A stretch of 64,000 nucleotides of DNA from Lyophyllum atratum (taxonomy: Eukaryota; Basidiomycota; Agaricomycetes; Agaricales; Lyophyllaceae), in assembly GCA_014905825.1 (NCBI GenBank), contig JACGCN010000013.1:620001-684000 (forward strand). The letters are read 5' to 3'. The translations under genes were made by a program, and so were the position numbers. Below are positions 10,886 through 24,900 of the stretch, piece by piece. Position 1 is the stretch's first letter. Each line of letters starts with the position of its first letter. The notes beneath the pieces are model-generated. The model was not told the DNA's origin and searched no databases. It was given only the letters and a program-made list of their open reading frames with translations.

Positions 10886-12249
10886 ATGGGGTTCAGCGTG
10901 GGGGATTCGAACATGGGCGGTATGTCACTTTCCCCACTGACAGCTTTTGAATTGACCAGCTTATCCACGCGACTTGTTAGTTTGCTTTATCAGATATTGC
11001 ACAATCCTATCAATCCCGAGATGTACAGTCTGGATGATACCTCCTGGACTCGTTCGTTTCGCGTCTACTCGTTTGTGTTTACACCTCGTTCCGATGACAT
11101 CCGCGTCAGTGCGGAGAGGCGCATGAACCCAACCGCGCTCGACTGTGGGATTTCAGAGGCCACGATACCCGAACTTCAGCTCAAAGCGGGATCTTCCATT
11201 CACCTTTACTCCACGAACAATAGATTCATGAATGCAGGTTCCAAGAAACTGGTATTCGATCATCCTCTGAACGACTTGAACTACGAAAGTAATTCTGGCT
11301 CTTAGATTTTTCAACACGGTACGACAGAAGAACTAGACAGTATGGTAATGTCCGCGCGCTTGAAGGGTTTCTTTGAGGAGCAGACGGTCTCCAATCTGGG
11401 GCCGATGATTCTGCTGGTGCACGATGAAGAGATGTCAACGAATATGCTCAGAAAATGTGGCGTCGATGTATCATCTTGGGATTCAGGTCTCAAAGGCCTG
11501 CTTGGGTTCGAAGCACCCGAGGTATGCTTGGTATTTATCTTGCATGGCACTAAAACCTATATATCCACAGGGGAGGCAAGGGGCAGGACCTTCAAGGTCA
11601 AACGATCCTCGAAGGCCGCAGCAAGCTATGCGCGATCGCCACCATGACTATGATGACCGGCGAACTCGGCCTCGAACTCGATCCCGATCACCCAATCGTT
11701 CCTACGATCGTCATTCATACCCTTCCAACTCAGGCCCGATGTCACATGGAAATTCTTCACGCAGGACATCGCCTCATCGACATGCGGGGACCTCGGGGTG
11801 CCCACGCCGCCGCGCCTACGCACCTGTATACATTGTGGATATCAAGCAACAATTTATCAAGCTCATGCAGACCGCGAGCTCTTCCGAAAACGTTACCAAA
11901 ATCTCTCAGTATCTCGGCTTGTCCGACGTGGATGGATGGTGTGCAGGAAATGAGTCTGTGTAAGTGATGTAATCCTATTTTTACCAAGTTGTTCAGCTGA
12001 TATATCTGTTTAAGCATGATGATTGATATATGGCGCTCTATGATCTCAGGTCCTTCCATCGATGAGCAGAGAGCGCTCAATGACAAACGCCGTGATCCCA
12101 AATTGTTGGCTGCTAAGGCCCTTGTTCAGTCGACAGAAGGAGGACCTGTAGAATACGACTCGGACCAGGATCCCAACGAAATTGTGCAGGAACAAGCTCC
12201 AGTACTTGGTGGCGACTCGGATTATGGAGAATCATCGGATTCCGATTAG
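10886..12249 (+). CDS. Gfd2/YDR514C-like C-terminal domain protein
   Basis: Resembles basidiomycete proteins with the Gfd2/YDR514C-like RNase H-fold exonuclease-type domain; function in these fungi is not established. Exons run to 11251, 11306-11521, 11571-11959 and 12015-12249, and all joins keep frame. Diagnostic stretches are GPMILLVHDEEMSTNMLRKC near 11401, a basic Arg/Ser linker (DRRTRPRTRSRSPNRS) near 11650-11710, PVYIVDIKQQFIKLMQ near 11823, then GWCAGNES and MMIDIWRSMISGPSIDEQRA across the last intron. The C-terminus is acidic (SDQDPNE...DSDYGESSDSD). ATG 10886 is the most upstream plausible start in the first exon seen, but an additional 5' exon may exist. The weak N-terminal part makes the start uncertain. 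Confidence 0.65.
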
Positions 12250-12705
12250 TCTACCACTGCTATGAATAACGATGCTGTGGGAGGTGGGAGTGAAAACCGA
12301 AATTGAAGAACTTACCTTGTTATCAGGTACTGAATCTTATTTGACTCTGCCGCATATTCTTGTTCCTATCTTTCATACGCCATTTTACTGCAGTACATAG
12401 GCTGACGGCCATTCTGTAAGTATATTTTTTACGCCAAATTTCTCCGCTGGACTTCAAGTTGTTAAACTTATACTAGTTATAGCGTCGGCTCAGGCTAGCC
12501 CACGTGTTGGTGGCAGTGTAACTAGGCGACCGACCGCCGCGGAATCAATTCGTCTGACATCAATGATCGAAGTCCAGAGCCTCGATTATGTACACTGCCC
12601 ACAGCTGCCCACCAACTGCCATGCGTTGCTACTTAACCTCCTTCTTACGACCACCTTCGCCATTGCGGCATTGCTGCTTGCTACATACTTCTCTCAGGCC
12701 CGACG
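12250..12705. other. intergenic spacer
   Basis: AT-richer stretch between the Gfd2-like gene and the DUF3433 gene. No coding signal was accepted. A short hydrophobic frame at 12563-12808 overlaps the true first exon of the next gene in another frame and is taken as a shadow. Confidence 0.5.
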
Positions 12706-15367
12706 ATGGATTCGGAACGCCTCAGTAAAGGATCTGAACGTTTTCGAGAATCAACACACCTCATCCCTTCTGCTGACTTTGGGAACAAGAAGTCTTCTCG
12801 ATATGTGAGTCTTGCCTGTGGTACGCTTTAAATCACTGCTTATTTTGCCCCAGGATCCTATCGTAATGCGCTGGCCCGTGGTGCTAGGAGTACCAGTAAT
12901 GCTAATCACGCTGGGGATAGCGCTAGAAGCAGGGACGATTATATCGTCAGACCGTGGCGGTAAGTCAATCATCCGTTACTCACCATACTGCTAGCAGACT
13001 TTGGTCACAGGGTTTAGAGTTCCACCAAACAACAAATTAGACCTCATTTCGCCACAATTTCTCCTGGTAAGTGTTGAATGCCGACATACCGTGAGAGCCT
13101 TCAAGTAATGTTGGCTGGTGCAGTCATTCTTTCCAACGATGTGAGAGATCTTCTCCACAGAGTATTACATCAAAACTGAAGATTTTCTTAGACTTGTTGC
13201 TCCGTTTGCATTCTTGTGGCGAGAGCTTGATTGGAATCTGAGGTGGTTTCAAGTGCGACTTCGACCATCTTTCGTGAAGTCCTCTTCTTATTGCATCTAT
13301 AGCCATACATCGTTCTCTGGAAGGGGCGATCCCCGGCTGAAGAGAGTCTGCTCCTGAACTACGTACGTTCCTTCCTTTTGCCCAGACTGCCGTTAACTCC
13401 TCATAAAACAGGTTGCTCTAGGGTATGCGGAAACTGTCGCGATAGAAGCCGCATCTGACCCTTCTCCTTAGCCCTTTCTTGGCCTTATTCCGTGCTCTTA
13501 AATACAAACATCGCGTCCTTTTCTGGTCTGCGCTTACAGCCACGGCAACATATATTTTTCAGCCGCTTGGTAAAGATTGCATACCTCTGAAAGTCTTCCA
13601 TGCTCTAACTCTGACGCATAATAGCTGGCTCTATTTTCCAGATTCGACAAAAGAATCAGCACGAATGTAATTTATCCCTCGGGCCTTCCTAATTTGTGAC
13701 GGGACTCATGTTATGGTCTAGATGGATCAGTCACCAGCACAAAGGCCATAGGACTTGTTTCAGATGTCGACCAATTAAATGCGTTCGTCGCTGCTGCCGG
13801 GTTTGCAGAAGCATCAGTCTTTCATCACTTGCCGGATCCGCCGTTTGTCCTTGGTGGATGGGCGACTGCCGAGTTTACTGTCAGCCATTCAGCACTGAAG
13901 CAGAGATTTCATCTCACGTTTTTCGACACAGTTCCCGACCAACCCCGGGCTCAACGGAACGATGCGAGTGAACACAACAGGAGTCCAGACCGCGGCGAAT
14001 TGTGCGAATCCCGTTGAAACGGTACTCAGCAAAACATCGGACAATGCGTTTTCCTTGACATCGAAGTCGGTTGAAGGATGTACTCTTGTAGTACCGTATG
14101 ATCCTACCGTGAGTTTCATGAAACCGACACTGGGTCTATCAGGCCTTAATCATAGTTACAGGCATCCGGGGAACAGTATGGCGTGCGGGATGTGCCATGT
14201 CCTGGTAATGCGGCAACCGCCGACATCTCGCTTCGGCCTATCATGTTCTGGTGCGAAACATTCTCCGATCATCTGGTACACGCACTGACATATGCTCCAA
14301 GGTACTTTCATAACAAGTCAGACGGCACCCCTGAAGCAAAAACGATATTCTGTTCGCCCTCGATCAAGACATTCAATGTCACAGCGTCTGCGAACCTCAT
14401 CAACGGAGCTCTTTATGACGTGGACAAACTCAGTGATTATGTGCCTGACAACAATGTTACTGGGAATCCATTGAATGGACAAGCTTTCAACGGGTCAGTT
14501 GCGGGAGATGACTTGTTCACTTTGCCTGGACTAACGCTATTTGGTTTTCGATAGTGTCGTCTTCCAACCTAGCCCCAACCCTTTCATTCAAGCCCGCGCG
14601 CTTGCAACGAGTTCTGGGGTATCAGGCGCGATCTTCCGTTTTGCTTCCCAGCTCAAGGATGGGCCCCAGTCAACGTTCGATCTTCCCAACGGATTTTTGG
14701 ACATCACCAGCAAGGTCTATGTGCGTCGTATATAAGGTTTACCTTTTTTACACCGCCTGGACATGATCTATCACTCCAGACGCAACATCTTTCCCTTGCA
14801 GCAAAATCAATTTACTTCGTGAATGCAAACAGCACGTTGCCCGCGGAGATGACCTCGCTGATCCCTGTGCTATGGATAGAGTGCATCTTCCTCTGATCTA
14901 TCTTGTATTGTGGAGACTGATTGACCCTATGTTCTTACCCCTCTAGCCCCTTGCCCGCACATACCCTCGCGATCATCCTCATACTGACTGGGATCATTGG
15001 CCTCTTCGTTCAATTTTTACATCAACGCGAGCGCAGGAAACTCCTTGTGGCTGCTCCACCGGGAAGTATTGCCGCCATCGTGTCCTTGACTTCTCGCTCT
15101 GGATTTGGTGAACTGCTCTTCCCATATGACGACGAAGCAACGTTAGAGCGGAAATTGAAGGGCCTCAAATTTCGCTTGGACAGGCGTACAGGCGCAATCC
15201 TCGCGGATGATGAAGGAACGGAACGGGCTGATATGGGCCCTGATGATGCCATGCTCTCCCTTTTGGGACAAGGTCACTTGCGGGACACGGCTTCCTCATC
15301 CTCTTCACATCTCGCGTACCAAGCAGCCTCAGGTTACCCACCTTGGAAAACCCCATACGACCCTTGA
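12706..15367 (+). CDS. DUF3433 membrane protein
   Basis: Large multi-pass protein of the fungal DUF3433 family; role unknown, probably at a membrane. The start is ATG 12706 (MDSERLSKGSERFRE). Exon 1 (12706-12804) joins exon 2 (from 12854) across GTGAGT..CAG and leads into RYDPIVMRWPVVLGVPVML, a first membrane segment. Further exons give GFRVPPNNKLDLISPQFLL, AFLWRELDWNLRWFQ, PYIVLWKGRSPAEESLLLNY and FRALKYKHRVLFWSAL, all family signatures. A long extracellular-type part follows with potential N-glycosylation sites (NTTG, NVTAS, NNVTG) and LPDPPFVLGGWATAEF. A last membrane segment (LAIILILTGIIGLFVQFL, near 14965) and a cytosolic tail of about 120 residues end at TGA 15365-15367. At least ten small introns. 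No frame damage was seen. Confidence 0.85.
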
Positions 15368-16369
15368 TGCCCCACATCTTTACCTCCACTCCTGATAACA
15401 TTATGGCATTCGCATCGGACTCTGTACGTTAGCAAGGCAGTTGCGGATGGGACGCTTGAGTACTACATATTCGAAAATGGACCCATATTACAATAATCTC
15501 TCTTAAATGTCTTAGACCGGCATTCTTCTACGTATGCAACGACCAAACACCTTCTGTCTGAGCACAAGCTAGTCAGGGCAGGATGTGAATTTAGATCTCA
15601 GGCCTGTCTCGCCGAAACCTAGTGATTCATTCCAAAAGAACAACAATCATGCCTTCATCCTGAGAGGCAATGTGGCCCTACAAGGGCTGTGCGCTACGGC
15701 GAAGATCAAAGTCACAAGTGAGTTCGAATGATCGTCCATGGCCATTCTGGGGAAAACACGCAAAAACGCTCGATTAACAAAGCCCTAGGGAGATAGTGAG
15801 GTGTTGAAGGTTTTGACCGATACATGATGACTTATGACGCTGTTCGGCGTAGACCAGGACAGTTTCGACGGCTTCTGTGAATAGACCCGCTCGATGCTTA
15901 CTGTGAAAGCATGCAGCGCGATGACGATAATGACGATGAGGGTCTGAAGAGGCCTTGAGTGACCATGAGGGTGCTCGCATGTTACAGTTGACATGAAGAC
16001 GTACCCAGCCTTGGTTTTCCCTTATGTCAATCAAATCCATGACAGCTTCAGGAAAATTTTCCATGACATGAAACCGCCGAAATTCCTCAGTTGAAACCCA
16101 TCTGTGGGATCCAAAGGTCATCGGATTCAAGGGCTATGTATACTCTGTGACGATGTGCATCGTCGTATGAATAACCAATGACAAGAGGTGGGGTAGAAGG
16201 GGTTCGAGTTCATAAGCCACGTTCCTAGTAATGGGTTACGTAGAATGCCGTGAAAAAACAAGTGTTGAGGAGCGAGACAGAAGATCAAACTTACGGCTTC
16301 ACTATCATGGTGAATGCGGTCGGACATATACTGTATAAAGTTTCCATCAGCGAAGGATGTATTCTCACC
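15368..16369. other. unassigned region
   Basis: No accepted gene. A minus-strand frame (15774-16130) carries a hydrophobic run (LIVIIVIALHAF in an overlapping frame) but has no recognisable family or clear exon structure. Confidence 0.35.
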
Positions 16370-16513
16370 TTCTGTCTTGGTAGTAGTGCTACCTGCAGCC
16401 CAATCTCTATCGCAGGAGTCGGCGGAAACTCCTGGTAAGCATTACCGAATTGGTTTGACATTAACCCTACCTATAGCACTGCTCAGCCCGTCTGCTGCCA
16501 GGGTAATAGCTTC
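16370..16513 (+). pseudogene. class I hydrophobin fragment (3' half)
   Basis: Remnant of a hydrophobin gene. It reads SATCSPISIAGVGGNS, then an intron (GTAAGC..CTATAG) splitting a Cys codon, then TAQPVCCQGNSF up to a GTGAGT donor at about 16514. This is the region of cysteines 4-7, and the intron is at the same codon and phase as in the intact hydrophobin at 23806. No signal peptide or C-CC half was found upstream, and no last exon (the IGCxPxNxNL end) downstream. It is therefore truncated at both ends. Confidence 0.7.
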
Positions 16514-17633
16514 GTGAGTCGTCTAGTTCTGACACCACTTACCTGGATACTGATGGCGTATTCCTGGACTTCAGCACGATTTTATTTCCCTTGGCTGTAC
16601 CCCAATCAATCTCGATCTTTAAGCACATGGTTTACAGAAATGCACACTGTGATTCGCTTTAGTTAGCTATTAGCTGAATGAACGTCCTTCTGTACGTGAG
16701 CATGAAACTGAGCATACCATTGCAAACAGGAACGAAATTTTGGCATGCATAGCGAGCGTGATAGTGCGGCCTGGGCTTTGACCAAAAGGGGGGAAGTAGA
16801 CAAAGAAAAAGCACCCGCTTCTCCGAAGACGAACTCTGAGGTCCTCTAAAGGCGTCTGATGCCACCTACCGGCCATAGATGAAATTTTCTGCCTTCCACG
16901 AGACGGATAGAACCAGTGTCCAGGAGTGGGAATGACGCAGAAGATTGAAAGCGCCACGAACAGGGTGATAGGCTCACGGCCCCTCACGGCCCCCAGGTCC
17001 ATGTAGTGTCTATGTAGTTCGCAGCCGAGTAAACAGTAGGCTATCACATAGTGCACGCAATATCTACCAAGAGATGGATGGTGTGATTTCTGAAAGCGTA
17101 CAAGCCCAGGAGCATCAGTGCCTGTTTACCATCATCGATGTGCAAAAACAAGGTAAACTAAACGCCCAAATAAATCGATTTGAGATTCCGGCTTCCCAAA
17201 TGCCCATCCTTCTTCCATTCCGCCATAATACATGAATCCCGGACTGTCAAGGACGCACAATTGCGAAAATTTTGGCCGCATAGGTGATGCTCCCCATGGC
17301 TTGGTATTGACCTGGATGCTGATGAAGGCTGCCATAATGTTCCTTTGATGAAGGAAGTCTCTCAAGCCTGCCATCCGACGTCAAGCTTGTCAAGAGCCTC
17401 CACACAGGTCTGGCATTCCCGGCGCCCGCTTATTGGCTTCCCTTCCCCATATCCTACCGGCATCATTTATCATGTCCAACGCTTCACGCTTTCAATCCTA
17501 TCCAATCACCAGCTTGCAGTGTGCAGGGACGAGAAGACTCGGCCTCGGCATAACTGAACGGATGCTTAAAGGCTGCTTGTTTCCGGGAGATTTCTAGAGG
17601 TCCTGCCTGATCGTAGTTTCGCTGTATATCTCG
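16514..17633. other. unassigned region upstream of hydrophobin
   Basis: Minus-strand frames at 16670-17056 and 17132-17374 look mildly protein-like (for example LCVLDSPGFMYYGGMEEGWA) but belong to no family I recognise, and I could not join them. The last few hundred bases should hold the promoter of the hydrophobin at 17634. Confidence 0.3.
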
Positions 17634-18231
17634 ATGTTCTCTCGCGTTTCCTCTGTGTTGCTCTTGGTCTTGGTGGCGTTCACCGTACTTGCGACTGCCA
17701 CCACCACAGTGACGGTGACCACTGTATGTGCAAAGTTCCCAGATCTTAAATCGTTTCTCAAGCCGACCATAACTCTGAATAGCCGGCTCCTGGCCCGACT
17801 CCTCTGCCTGCGACTCAATGTGGTACTGGAAACCTTCAATGCTGCGACGCACTTGAACGTGTTAGTGTCATCAAACTACTCTGCGGCCTCTATGTTGAAG
17901 CTCTTTCTACAGGCTGATGGTAGCGTCGCGGGCCTCCTTCTCGGCCTACTCGGTGTTGTCCTGCAGGGAGTTGAAGCCTTGGTGTACGTTTTCCACCTCG
18001 TCTTCAAAGCTCTTGCTTACGGAGGTATTGCCGACAGTGGCATCACCTGCTCCCCTATTGACATCCTCGGAATTGGCCAAAACGCGTGCCACACGCAGCC
18101 CGTGTGCTGCCAGGATAACGATTTCGTAGGTCATTCGCATCGCTTTCGACTACCGAGACTAATCAACTTGGCATGTTACCTAGCATGGCATCATTGCCAT
18201 TGGATGTGTTCCCATCAATATCAACCTTTGA
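17634..18231 (+). CDS. class I hydrophobin
   Basis: Small secreted amphipathic protein that assembles at air-water interfaces and coats hyphae and fruit bodies. Exons: 17634-17723, 17783-17860, 17913-17983, 18038-18125 and 18184-18231, giving 124 residues. The signal peptide is MFSRVSSVLLLVLVAFTVLA. All eight cysteines are present in the C-CC-C-C-CC-C order: CGTGNLQCC, GITCSPIDILGIGQNAC, PVCCQDNDF, and AIGCVPININL at the end. Exon joins use the donors GTATGT, GTTAGT, GTACGT and GTAGGT, and only these splices restore the pattern. The second hydrophobin (23806) has a similar start (MFSR) and overall layout. It lacks the intron that splits the fifth Cys codon in that paralogue. The two are probably duplicates that have diverged. 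Confidence 0.9.
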
Positions 18232-20598
18232 ATAGTCTTAGTAGGCATTTGCTTTGCGGTTGCTACATGTCGCTATTGGTTTGGTAGCTTTTCTAGGTAT
18301 TGAACGGGATACAATGATCTTGGGTTATGTGAAATGATATTGAAGATTTTTGAAGAGTCCTGTTCCTCTCATATGAGATCGGATTCCCCGCATAATGCAT
18401 TGCTGATTGAGATGGCACGTTTGATTGGGAACGCCTTCAAAGCGCTCTTTCACCAAGTGTGGCTGTCGTCTGCTCTCGGATTAGTTAGCGCACTTTACCA
18501 AAGGCATGGTATATCCCTTGTCGTTCTCCTGAGTGCATATCATCAGAACGGCGTCTTTGGGACATGCCTGAATGGTTGTGAACGTTCACATACCTGACTC
18601 TTGTTTCAGTGACATTCGCCCATTTGGCCATAGCGAGACCGCAGGTCTCAGAACTAGGACAAGTGCATATGGTGGACGTTACGTTTCGGCGATTATGGTA
18701 CGTCATGAGAAAAAGCAGGCATGAGCACTGATGGAACGGACTGAGAGAGGCGTACAAACCGACGGAGACGACGTCATGATCTTTTACCCCCGCTCAATTC
18801 ACGATTGGTCCTCAGAGTACAACGCCGATACGCGTGGTATATCACCGCATGTTCGGGGAAAATGTGGGGGTTTATGATTGGGTGTCACGACGTACCGCAA
18901 CCGATTCCGGTGTAAATATGACGGCCATGCCACCAACTTATCGGAAAGTTTGAAAGCCGGGTTATGGGCGGTGACATAGGATCATGACAGGGTGTGGTAG
19001 GCAGTACACGTAGAATGAAGGCCTTTCTTCCCTGTGTGCGTCATGTTTTCGTCATGAGAATTGCGACCCAGAACGACATAACCTCGCGATCCTTCGTGCC
19101 TCTAGAAATGATGTTCTGCGGTTTGTGATATGAAGTTGACAGAAAGAGGTTGAGATCTTGCGTGGATGAACACGTCGTCGCTCGATCGTAGCTTCAGCCC
19201 CACAAAAGGTGTTCCAAAGAGTGGAAGGTGCTGATTGCGAAACCCAGAAGGGTATAAGTTACAACATCTTCGAGAATCCCGGGGCTCGCGGCATAGAAGA
19301 TGTAGTGCTGAGCAACTGCGGTCTCGCAGAGAAGCTGTCCTTGGCTTTGGTTCAGGATGAAGCATCAATCAATGGATCCGCCAGATATTGCTGAATCTCA
19401 GGTTTACAAGGGCATGCAAGGTGGTATTGCTCTGTCACGCATGACAAAGCAACGAGGTAGGTATAACCGCGGTTTCGGGTCGGGATGAAAAAGTTCGGTA
19501 TGGCATTGAGATGTCAATGCTGGAGTATGTACCAGGGTTGACCTTGACGCCTGTTTGGCGCGTTAGCACGGTGAATAAAAACACAGCGAAACGGTGACCT
19601 TTTGATTGTGGAGCATCAGGAAGGGGGGAAAAATTGTGAGTCCTCATTGAGATAACATGGCGAGGGGCGTTGAGGGTGTCACTGACAAAAGTCTACCCAT
19701 AGCGCATCTACATGGTAGCGCTCATATACAGCCAAATCACAGTGGGTACTTGAACGGAGGCTGCAACGATTAATGTAGACAAGATGTTCGGCGAGACGGA
19801 AAGGCTTCATCAAGTAAGCCCGATAGCCACAACTAAGTATACGTCAGTTCAGTTCAATGCGGAATGAATCAGTAAACTACACTTACGGGAAGCGAAGAGA
19901 CTTGTAATGATAAATAGGAAAGTAACTGTGGAAGTTCAATCATGATGCCCACGCCCCAGTCTGCTCGAAGGCCCACCCCTTTCGATCCCAACCGCCGTAA
20001 CAGCAGCCATGTCGAGGTTAGAACCTGTTGAATATCCGGTTGAAAGATACATGACTTGTCGCGTCTTTCTTTTCGTGAACCAGAGAAGAATCCGTCCAGG
20101 ATACCAGATCTTGCCAGAATCGCTCTCTGAGCTATCCCCTGTGCGCGGGTCGTTTCAGAAAATGCAGGAAGATCGTTCATTTCTTGTCAAGCAAGTGTAT
20201 CGCATATCGGCCTGTACGTGTAGCATTTGCAGGATAGCCCGATTGTTCGCTTCAGCCGAAAATATTGGGGATCACAACGTTGTTGGCGCGTGGATTGGGC
20301 GTGCACGCGCCACCCGGAATGTAAATCTGGGTTTAAAAATTCAAGTTCACCCTGTGCCCGAACTCCTCCTGATTTTCTTGTCTTCGTGTTCATCACCCTT
20401 CCTTGAACGACAATACCCCATCTTCCCTCCCTAATTCTACATGTGAGTACATGCTCCTATCGTCTTGTCGTCTCTCGTCGCGCTTTTTTGCGTTTTGCGA
20501 AGAGAATGTGCCACGACACGCGGTTTATGTCGCGTTTGTTTGTCGTACCACTTTCAAGGATACGTGTTGGCAACTACTAATGCTTCTACTCCTCCAGC
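18232..20598. other. long unassigned stretch and tubulin 5' region
   Basis: About 2.3 kb with only short, unrelated frames on both strands (for example 18334-18597 plus, 19869-20180 minus). None has a recognisable domain. The last part includes a likely 5'UTR intron of the beta-tubulin gene: GTGAGT at 20443 to CAG at 20597, ending one base before the start codon. Confidence 0.4.
20443..20597 (+). other. probable 5'UTR intron of beta-tubulin
   Basis: Strong donor GTGAGT after a C/T-rich leader and a CTACTCCTCCAG acceptor directly ahead of C-ATG. At 155 bp it is longer than the coding introns. Inferred from splice signals only. Confidence 0.5.
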
Positions 20599-22561
<1,963 letters not shown>

Positions 22562-23805
22562 TCACCAGAACCGCATACCCTTCGCATACCCCCACGAAAA
22601 TCTTAGGGCCTCCTCCTATTGGTACATCGTCTACGTCTTTCACTACCCTATAGTCCTCTCGCAGCTACTCTATCGCACGCCCTTCATGACCCTGTTCCGG
22701 CTTTCATAAAGATTCTTACTTTTTGTGGATGTTTGACTAAATGAATATCATATTCGATCATTCAAAAACATATCAATCACATATCTCCCTTTTTCAAGAC
22801 GCGTGTTGAATCTCCTTCGATTGAAACGACATGTTTGGATATTTTCTGCCGTTTTCTCTCGCAGTTCTTGTGGCAAGTGATCTGCACTCGTCCCAATTCG
22901 TAGCTGACAATTTTTATTTGGCTATTCATTGCGTCGAACTTCCGCGCCTGGCCTCCCTGTTTATTCGTACGTCCTCTCAGCCTTCCAAGCACCCGGGTCT
23001 ATCAAATTTAGTTCTCACCGCAGCCACAAAACCGAATTTTTCTCCTACCCGAGGGTTTTGAAGATTCTAACGCCACGATGATCCGATCGAACGCGGGCGT
23101 ACTTTAAACTGTAGGACAGAGAAGCCTTCGACTTTTCTTTGTGACAGACGCGTCCAACAAGCGAACCTTCCTTCGGTGAGGGACCCTGCATATGTTGTGG
23201 AGTGGGAGGGCATCAATGATAGATCCAAAAAATACCGGGAGTGCAACTCAACAACGAAATTCCAAAAACAGTCGCTCTTGACCTCCATGTGGTCAGGAAG
23301 TACCAACGATTTGGTTACTGGAGGGCTGTACTCAAATTTCCGGCAAGTCAAACACAGCGTCTACGTTTTCCCAGGTGTGACAGATTCCGGATTCTGACGT
23401 TCGACACTTTTGTGACGCGTATTACTGACCGTTATACAGCCGAAACGGGAACGGAGTATCGAGGCTGGTACCGTTGCCGGTCAATTACGAGCCTCTGGAC
23501 CTGCGACAGTCCCTCGCAGGCGCTGTCACACTTTGCAGACACACCACATGCCCCTTGCCTCGGTGCAGGATCAGATCGCGGATTATGGCTCCACATCCGA
23601 CATTGAATGGGTTTTTCTGAATGCCTATCCTGAGCGTGAATGACAGGTCTTTACGGAAGGCAAAGAAAAACGCGTCAACGGTGTACGTGCACAGACCAGC
23701 AGCGACGTTTAAAACGGGGTGTCGAGTCCTTCAATTCTCCAGTCGAACAACGCAGTTCAACTAAAGCCCTCTTATCCTCTCGAAAGTCTCTTCTCTCTCA
23801 TCGAA
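22562..23805. other. spacer between tubulin and hydrophobin
   Basis: Contains the tubulin 3' end (AT-rich after 22700) and the promoter of the second hydrophobin. Small plus-strand frames at 23176-23397 and 23241-23606 match no family. No gene accepted. Confidence 0.4.
23708..23714 (+). promoter_or_regulatory. TATA-like box of hydrophobin 2
   Basis: GTTTAAAA about 95 bp upstream of ATG 23806, a plausible spacing for a highly expressed hydrophobin gene. Motif only. Confidence 0.35.
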
Positions 23806-24427
23806 ATGTTCTCTCGCATCTCCGCTGCCTTTTTCTACCTCTTGGTAGCCTTCACCGTCCTTGCGGCCGCCATGCCTGGAGGAGGCAATCCCCCAGTCAC
23901 CGTCACTGTGGTACGCGTACAGCTCCCCATGATGCAGCTTGATTCTAAAACTGTTGCCATGCTTTCAGACTGCTTACCCAGGCAACCCCACCACCCCCGC
24001 CAGCCAGTGCAACACCGGCCCCATCCAGTGCTGCAATTCCGTCCAGTCTGCTTCTGCCCCCGCCGTTGCTCTGCTCGCCGGTCTCCTCGGCATCGTTATT
24101 AGCGACATCACTGCCCTTGTGTATGTTCCCGCTCTTCAAGGCACCTCTCGACGTATTCTCACTTGTTTTCAGCGGTCTTACTTGCACCCCCATCACTGTC
24201 ATTGGCGGCAGCGGGAACTCCTGGTGAGGGCCCGTATCGACATATACACAAGTACCCTAATGCTGATCATGACGTCCGACACCTACAGCTCTGCTCAACC
24301 GGTCTGCTGCACCAACAACGACTTCGTGAGTAGATGATCAGCGCCGTCGCGCATTAATTCTGACTGATCGTGATATTAGGACGGCCTCATCGTCATCGGT
24401 TGCTCTCCCGTCAACATCAACCTCTGA
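23806..24427 (+). CDS. class I hydrophobin
   Basis: Secreted surface-active coat protein. Exons: 23806-23910, 23969-24120, 24173-24223, 24289-24325 and 24380-24427; about 130 residues. Signal peptide MFSRISAAFFYLLVAFTVLA. The eight cysteines are in order: QCNTGPIQCC, LTCTPITVIGGSGNSC (fifth Cys codon split by an intron), QPVCCTNNDF, and IGCSPVNINL at the C-terminus. All introns are 48-65 bp with GT..AG ends, and joins were chosen because they restore the family pattern. It is the paralogue of the gene at 17634 and shares intron placement with the remnant at 16370. A TATA-like box lies about 95 bp upstream. Confidence 0.93.
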
Positions 24428-24591
24428 GGAGTTGGTGCACAGGGACTCCTTCCGTCGCGGTCGCCAATGTCATCGTGATGGTCGGGGTCGAGGCGGGATG
24501 TGTAGCTTTCCCGGCCTCTGGGGTCGTAGTTTTTTCAGTCCTTTTGAATTTATATCCGGTTTTTCTGAATGAACGGTTGTGCCTGTACCTA

Positions 24592-24599
24592 TGACGTCA
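24592..24599. promoter_or_regulatory. CRE-like palindrome TGACGTCA
   Basis: Perfect 8 bp palindrome recognised by bZIP (ATF/CREB) factors, about 300 bp upstream of the 54-residue gene and 165 bp downstream of the hydrophobin stop. A second copy in similar context is at 25550. Confidence 0.45.
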
Positions 24600-24847
24600 G
24601 TGTCGCCCAATCTAAGGTTGGATCCAACACTGTTGCTACTCAGAGTGACCTTACATTCGAACATGATGTGTACATGGGCGCTGACGAAAATACGGTTACC
24701 TTTCAATGAAATAGTCCTTGAGGTTGGGTAATATGGTCCAACTTATTAGGACAGACAAAAATAATGAAGACCTTGAAGGTCGTGTCGCCCATGCCTTCCC
24801 CATCCAGCGCCGACGTCATGGTGGGGTAGGCATGAGCGTTATGAAAG

Positions 24848-24854
24848 GTTATAA
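24848..24854 (+). promoter_or_regulatory. TATA-like box of small Cys-rich gene
   Basis: TTATAAG roughly 50 bp upstream of ATG 24901. Motif and spacing only. Confidence 0.35.
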
Positions 24855-24900
24855 GACAGGGTCCGTTGATGGATTAACTGTCTAATTCCCTTCTCTTACA

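Larger units (their letters stand above)
24428..24900. other. spacer with one copy of a duplicated regulatory segment
   Basis: Holds the hydrophobin 3' region and the upstream region of the small Cys-rich gene. About 24510-24620 resembles 25485-25580 (shared GGTCGTAGT, CCTRTGACGTCAG and CGCCCAAT blocks). A TATA-like TTATAAG lies at about 24848-24854. Confidence 0.5.

Noticed and set aside
12563..12808. Short hydrophobic plus-strand frame before the DUF3433 gene
   Set aside because: The overlapping frame from ATG 12706 splices cleanly into the DUF3433 protein and is preferred.
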